Assembly: GCA_937990735.1 (NCBI GenBank)
Contig: CALKQT010000028.1
Span: 1-8,498, forward strand
Source: an uncultured Campylobacter sp.
GTDB lineage: Bacteria; Campylobacterota; Campylobacteria; Campylobacterales; Campylobacteraceae
Direction of reading: 5' to 3'
Length of the DNA stretch: 8,498 nt
A program made the translations under genes and the position numbers. The notes below the pieces were generated by a model. That model saw only the letters and a program-made list of their open reading frames with translations. It searched no databases and was not told the origin of the DNA. Shown piece after piece: positions 4,857-8,498 of the stretch; the stretch's first letter is position 1, and each line of letters begins with the position of its first letter.

Positions 4857-6047
4857 TTAATTAGAATTTTTGTAAATCAAATACCCGCCATCTTTGCGTC
4901 TGATGCTGAGGTTACCCTCATGCGAGCGCACGCCGATGCGGTAGTAGCCGTCCTCTTTGGTGACATTGATGTCGCTAAAGCCACCGATATTTACAGCAAA
5001 GCTCGCGCCGCTAAGCGGGATCTCTTGGCGCCAAAACTCAGCCTCAAGCGCGCCAGAAGCATTTGCGTCGGAGCTTTTAAAATCATCTGCGGTGATGAGC
5101 TGCACGCTGTTTTTGCGAATGACGAATTTTAGTCCATCGTCAAATTTAAGCGTCTCTAACGGCAGCTCCAGGCGCGGCGCGAAACTAGGCGTGATGCCAC
5201 TTTGCGAGACCTGCTTTTGTAAATTTGGATCAGTCGAAGTAACCGAAACGTCCAGTGCCCTATGTAGTGCGGGTTTGGCGCTCGCGCTTAGCACGAAATC
5301 ATCGTGCCAATCAATCGAGCGATTGATATCAACGATCTTTTCGTGCAGAGCCCCATCGTCGTCCCTATATCGCACGATCAGGCTTTCGATCGTAAGAGCG
5401 TCGGAGGGAAGCGCAAAGGTTTGCTGCGTGAAATTTTTAGGCGCGGGCGTATTTTGCAGCGCGGCGGCAGAGCTTTGCGCCGGATTGGAATTTTGCGGAA
5501 CAGATTGCGCGTTTTGTTGCATAGTGGAGTTTTGCGCCGTAGAATTTTGAGCTGTAGAATTCTGTGCCGCCTTAAAATTTTGCGCTACCGTAGAATTTAG
5601 CTCGCTTACTTCTGGCACGATCGGTAACTCATCAGGAGGCGGAAGCGTCGTAGCCAAATGCTGCACAGAAGAGTTTCGTTCCGTCTTTATGACCTGCGAA
5701 GGAGCGCTGATGCCAGCTTTGGGCACAGAAGCCTTTTTTTCGGTCTGCGAGAGCTGCGCGCTCACGGCTTTTTTGGCGGCGCTTGCTTTGACGCTAGAAT
5801 TTGCTTCTGCGGCGCTTTTTTGTATTGCTGTGGTAGGGCTTTTAGATGTTTCAGGTTTCATTACAGCTTGCTTTTTAGCGTTTGGGCTTTGCGCACCTGT
5901 TTTTGGCTCTTTAATCGCCAAATCGGTAGAATTTTGCTCTTTTACCGCGACGATGCTAGGTTTCGTAGCGTTGGAATTTGCGCTATTTAAATTCTCTGCG
6001 TTTAAAAAAGCGTAAAGACCTAAAATTAGCAAAGAAATTTTTTTCAT
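4857..6047 (-). CDS. cgpA: Periplasmic glycoprotein CgpA-like, C-terminal AMIN-type domain
   Basis: Positional counterpart of C. jejuni CgpA (Cj1670c), a periplasmic glycoprotein of unknown function, next to the same small membrane protein, eno and recA. Residues 1-17 form a signal peptide (KK, then a hydrophobic stretch ending LNA), so it is exported. Residues 20-210 are low-complexity, rich in Ala, Ser, Gln, Asn and Lys, with AQNST three times in a row at 161-175. Residues 210-396 are a folded, beta-rich domain, resembling AMIN domains of Campylobacter envelope proteins; AMIN domains elsewhere target septal or outer envelope sites. Eight sequons of the D/E-X-N-X-S/T type occur at Asn 39, 83, 125, 151, 242, 329, 361 and 379. 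The ATG overlaps the preceding stop as ATGA, without a good Shine-Dalgarno, so translation is probably coupled. The match to cgpA is from memory of gene order and layout, not alignment. Confidence 0.82.
   Translation of the reverse strand: MKKISLLILGLYAFLNAENLNSANSNATKPSIVAVKEQNSTDLAIKEPKTGAQSPNAKKQAVMKPETSKSPTTAIQKSAAEANSSVKASAAKKAVSAQLSQTEKKASVPKAGISAPSQVIKTERNSSVQHLATTLPPPDELPIVPEVSELNSTVAQNFKAAQNSTAQNSTAQNSTMQQNAQSVPQNSNPAQSSAAALQNTPAPKNFTQQTFALPSDALTIESLIVRYRDDDGALHEKIVDINRSIDWHDDFVLSASAKPALHRALDVSVTSTDPNLQKQVSQSGITPSFAPRLELPLETLKFDDGLKFVIRKNSVQLITADDFKSSDANASGALEAEFWRQEIPLSGASFAVNIGGFSDINVTKEDGYYRIGVRSHEGNLSIRRKDGGYLIYKNSN
5523..5567 (-). repeat. Three tandem AQNST codon repeats in cgpA
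   Basis: Three consecutive 15-nt units each encode Ala-Gln-Asn-Ser-Thr. All five codon positions vary synonymously among the units (for example GCA, GCT, GCG for Ala and ACA, ACG, ACT for Thr). The repeat is therefore old and kept at protein level, rather than a fresh slippage product. Confidence 0.85.
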
Positions 6048-6871
6048 TTTTTAAGGTCCGGATCGAGCGAGCGACGCTCTAAATAAAGCTTTTGCAGCTC
6101 GGCGTTTTCCTCTTTTAGCCGCTCGACGTCGGTGAATAAAAACGCCTTTTCCTTTTGCAGCTGGCGCAGCACTTCAAACGATCGTTTGCCAAACAGCACG
6201 TCGCCTACGAAGATACCCGCAAAAACGACACAGACGATCAGCGCAAGAGCTGCAAAAATCTGCTTAAGGGGCGAAAACGGATTGATAAAATTCAGTCGTT
6301 CTTTTAAATTTTTACGCTTCTTTAAAGCTTTTTTAGCGGCAGGATCTGCGTTCTGCGGCATAAAAGAAAATCCTTGCGCAGTAGGATTTATGTCTTGTGC
6401 CGCAAAGCCCGTGCCATTAAAGCCGTGCTCTACGCTCTGAGCCGCAAAATCCGCGTCGTTTGGGAAGTGGTTTTCTTTTGCGTATAATTCCGCACTCTTT
6501 AAATCGCTGCCTCCAGTAAATTCTGAGCTGTAAAAGCCCGCGTCTGCTTGCATATTGCCTTCGTAGTTTCCGCTTGCAGCGGAGCTTTTACCACTTAAAT
6601 TAGAGTTACCACTTGTGGCATCAGAGGCAGAGCCTGCTTCGTCTATACTGCGCGAAGCTCCGTTGCGATTTTTCCGGAAGCCAGCCCCTACCTCGCTAAA
6701 GCCTCCGCTAAAATCTTCATCGCTATAAAATTCATCATCGTCAAAAAAATCGTCCTCGTCAAGGTCTGCGTCTGAATATCTGCCTTGCGTGTCCGTATAA
6801 TCCGCTCCGTCCGCATAGGTGCGTTGCGCGCCGCCTTTTAAGCCCCGCTTGGACTTTTTTTTAAAAAACAT
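6044..6871 (-). CDS. Membrane protein with FtsB/DivIC-like coiled coil and long acidic N-terminal tail
   Basis: This corresponds in position to C. jejuni Cj1671c, between eno and cgpA. It has 275 residues. Residues 1-12 are basic. Residues 20-60 are strongly acidic (runs such as DLDEDDFFDDDEF), and the stretch to about 178 is Ser/Gly/Asn/Ala-rich and probably disordered. A basic patch (180-192, KKALKKRKNLKER) precedes one membrane helix (205-227). The 45 C-terminal residues form a coiled coil with Leu heptads (LRQLQKEKAFLF, VERLKEENAELQKLYLE) and end in RRSLDPDLKK. A basic patch before the helix suggests cytoplasmic N-terminus and periplasmic C-terminus, the layout of divisome proteins FtsB/FtsL/DivIC. 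FtsB is normally about 100 residues with a tiny cytoplasmic tail, so the roughly 200-residue tail is unusual. ATG begins 1 nt after the eno stop and has no good Shine-Dalgarno; it overlaps cgpA by 4 nt. The division role is inference. Confidence 0.78.
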   Translation of the reverse strand: MFFKKKSKRGLKGGAQRTYADGADYTDTQGRYSDADLDEDDFFDDDEFYSDEDFSGGFSEVGAGFRKNRNGASRSIDEAGSASDATSGNSNLSGKSSAASGNYEGNMQADAGFYSSEFTGGSDLKSAELYAKENHFPNDADFAAQSVEHGFNGTGFAAQDINPTAQGFSFMPQNADPAAKKALKKRKNLKERLNFINPFSPLKQIFAALALIVCVVFAGIFVGDVLFGKRSFEVLRQLQKEKAFLFTDVERLKEENAELQKLYLERRSLDPDLKK

Positions 6872-6872
6872 T

Positions 6873-8123
6873 TTAAATTTGATTTCCTAAAAACTCGTCC
6901 GTCTCGCGCTCGATCTCAAGCAGGCGATTGTATTTGGCATTGCGTTCGCTTCTTGAGGTCGCGCCCGTTTTGATTTGGCCCGTATTCATCGCGACGGCGA
7001 AGTCCGCGATAAAGCTATCCTCGCTCTCGCCGCTTCTGTGGCTCATCACGCAGCGGTAGCCTTTGCGCTGAGCTAGGCGGATCGTCTGCATGGTTTGGCT
7101 GACGGTGCCGATTTGATTTGGTTTTATTAGGATCGCGTTGCCTACGCCCTTGGCGATGCCTTCGCGTAAAATTTTCTCGTTCGTTACGAAAAGATCATCG
7201 CCCACGAGCTGTACTTTAGAGCCTAGTTTGCTCGTTAGCTTCGCCCAGCCCGCCCAGTCGTCCTCGCTTAGGCCGTCTTCGATCGAAAATATCGGATACT
7301 TCTCGCAAAGACGTGCGTATCGCTCAATCAGCTCTTCGCTGCCAAATTCCTTGCCTTCAAGCTTATACTTGCCGTTTTCGTACAGCTCGCTAGCAGCCAC
7401 GTCAAGGGCTAGCTTGATCTGCTCGCCCGCTTTGTAGCCTGCTTTTTCGATGGCTTGCATGATTAGTTTGATCGGCTCTTCGTTATCGTTTAAATTTGGA
7501 GCAAACCCGCCCTCGTCGCCCACTGCGGTGCTGTGGCCGGCCGCGTTTAGAAGGCCTTTTAGCGTGTGGTAAATTTCGCTCGCCGCTCGCAGCGCGTCGC
7601 TAAATTTATCAAATCCAAACGGCATAATCATAAATTCTTGAAAATCCACGCTGTTGTTCGCGTGCGCGCCGCCGTTAATGATATTAAACATCGGCACCGG
7701 CAGTACGGCAGCGTTCGCGCCGCCTAGGTAGCGATACAAAGGCACGTCAAGGCTTTTAGCCGCCGCGCGCGCTACCGCCATAGATACGCCAAGCACCGCA
7801 TTTGCGCCTAAATTTGAGTAGTTATCGGTGCCGTCAAGCTCTCTCATCTCATCGTCAAGCGCCTTTTGACCAAAAGCATCCAGCCCGATCACGGCTTCGG
7901 CGATCTGCGAATTTACGTTTTCTACCGCCTTTAGCACGCCCTTGCCGCAGTATCTCTCGCCCCCGTCGCGAAGCTCCAGCGCCTCGCGTTTGCCAGTACT
8001 TGCGCCGCTTGGCACTATCGCGCTTGCTACGGTGCCATCGCTTAGGGCCACGGTCGCCTTCACGGTCGGGTTGCCGCGGCTGTCAAGTACCTCTATCGCG
8101 GTTACGTCTTCTATAAATACCAT
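6873..8123 (-). CDS. eno: Enolase (phosphopyruvate hydratase)
   Basis: Eno interconverts 2-phosphoglycerate and phosphoenolpyruvate; in Campylobacter, which mostly lacks a complete glycolysis, it mainly serves gluconeogenesis. It is a Mg-dependent cytoplasmic enzyme. The 416 residues match the family in length. Visible marks are ASTGKREALELRDG (41-54) in the substrate loop and GGAHANNSVDFQEFMI (151-166). The catalytic Glu 204 lies in VGDEGGFAPN. The metal ligands are Asp 241, Glu 282 (SIEDGLSEDDW) and Asp 309 (VGDDLFVTN). The catalytic Lys 334 is in LIKPNQIGT, followed by SHRSGESED (361-369). ATG at 8123 has AAGGA 6 nt upstream and lies 13 nt after the recA stop codon. The stop is 1 nt from the next start, so the downstream gene likely depends on eno translation. 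Confidence 0.99.
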   Translation of the reverse strand: MVFIEDVTAIEVLDSRGNPTVKATVALSDGTVASAIVPSGASTGKREALELRDGGERYCGKGVLKAVENVNSQIAEAVIGLDAFGQKALDDEMRELDGTDNYSNLGANAVLGVSMAVARAAAKSLDVPLYRYLGGANAAVLPVPMFNIINGGAHANNSVDFQEFMIMPFGFDKFSDALRAASEIYHTLKGLLNAAGHSTAVGDEGGFAPNLNDNEEPIKLIMQAIEKAGYKAGEQIKLALDVAASELYENGKYKLEGKEFGSEELIERYARLCEKYPIFSIEDGLSEDDWAGWAKLTSKLGSKVQLVGDDLFVTNEKILREGIAKGVGNAILIKPNQIGTVSQTMQTIRLAQRKGYRCVMSHRSGESEDSFIADFAVAMNTGQIKTGATSRSERNAKYNRLLEIERETDEFLGNQI

Positions 8124-8136
8124 TTCTTATCCTTCA

Positions 8137-8498
8137 TTAGTCGTTATCTTCTTCGGTATCTTTGCCTACATTATTGATAATATGTTCAATACCCATCGAG
8201 CTCTTTATCGACGAAACTATTTCAGATGCTATTTCGGGATGTTCTTTTAAAAACGCTTTAGAATTTTCCTTACCCTGCCCTAGTTTCGTCTCTTTGTAGC
8301 TAAACCATGCACCGCTTTTATCCACGATATCAAGGCTTACGCCATAGTCGATGATCTCGCCTTCACGGCTCACTCCCTCGCCGAACATTATATCAAATTC
8401 CGCTACTTTAAATGGGGGCGCGACCTTGTTTTTCACGACTTTGACCTTCGTGCGGTTGCCGATAGGCTCGTCGTTTTGCTTTAGCGTAGCGATTTTTC
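8137..8498 (-). CDS. recA: Recombinase RecA, C-terminal part only
   Basis: RecA forms filaments on single-stranded DNA for homologous recombination and triggers SOS-type self-cleavage where LexA exists. Only about 119 C-terminal residues lie in the window; the start, Walker motifs and promoter are beyond the right edge. Seen: NRTKVKVVKNKVAPPF and EFDIMFGEGVSREGEIIDYG, which are the end of the core and the link to the C-terminal domain; WFSYKETKLGQGKENSKAFL in that domain; and a short acidic tail DTEEDND typical of RecA. Frame is open to the window end. An internal GTG at 8436 is a shadow start, not the true one. recA heads the tightly packed operon that continues with eno. Confidence 0.98.
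   Translation of the reverse strand, partial: KIATLKQNDEPIGNRTKVKVVKNKVAPPFKVAEFDIMFGEGVSREGEIIDYGVSLDIVDKSGAWFSYKETKLGQGKENSKAFLKEHPEIASEIVSSIKSSMGIEHIINNVGKDTEEDND

Noticed and set aside
5523..5597. CRISPR-like or phase-variable slippage repeat in cgpA
   Set aside because: Units are adjacent 15-mers in frame with synonymous differences, with no spacers and no homopolymer or short unit that would slip out of frame.
4957..5990. Overlapping plus-strand frames of about 100-200 codons opposite cgpA
   Set aside because: They are Cys-, Arg- or Ser-rich mirror frames of the cgpA low-complexity region, without recognisable domain or start signal.
1..8498. Mobile element, CRISPR array, prophage or defence system
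   Set aside because: No transposase, integrase, terminal inverted repeats, direct-repeat array or defence gene is seen. Base and codon use look even across the genes.

Overview
The window looks like chromosomal DNA of a GC-rich Campylobacter (of the C. gracilis / C. rectus / C. showae kind) or a close epsilonproteobacterium. The pointers are the order recA - eno - small membrane protein - cgpA known from C. jejuni, a periplasmic protein full of bacterial N-glycosylation sequons, an RdxA-type nitroreductase, frequent AAATTT motifs, and a structured RNA directly upstream of purD. The species call is inference. Every gene I can support lies on the minus strand, so the window is described below from its right end to its left end, in the direction of transcription.

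Right block (8498 to about 4139): the 3' end of recA (cut by the window edge), enolase (eno), a membrane protein with an FtsB/DivIC-like coiled coil and a very long acidic cytoplasmic tail, a secreted AMIN-type protein matching CgpA (a known C. jejuni glycoprotein) in position and layout, and an RdxA/NfsB-type flavin nitroreductase. Gaps run from a 4-nt overlap to 13 nt, so this is one tightly coupled operon. It closes with a clear intrinsic terminator at 4164-4139.

Middle: argH (argininosuccinate lyase, last step of arginine synthesis) starts at a GTG with its own likely promoter. It is followed by a possible 32-residue ORF and then by about 480 nt without a convincing gene. That stretch holds AT-rich palindromic repeats, several GC-rich inverted repeats and a dispersed 12-bp repeat.

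Left block: hemD (uroporphyrinogen-III synthase, probably from a TTG start), with a 19-codon upstream ORF overlapping its start. Then comes a TATAAT promoter driving a rod-shaped RNA of about 200 nt that I read as the epsilonproteobacterial 6S RNA / 'purD motif' RNA, and finally purD (glycinamide ribonucleotide synthetase, TTG start), which runs off the left edge. The purD Shine-Dalgarno lies only 8 nt beyond the U-tract of this RNA, so purD expression is probably tied to 6S RNA transcription.

The proteins are mostly housekeeping (DNA repair, glycolysis, arginine, heme and purine synthesis). The more interesting material is the 6S-purD unit with a possible attenuator inside it, the glycosylation-rich CgpA, the unusual FtsB-like protein, and the leader region of hemD.
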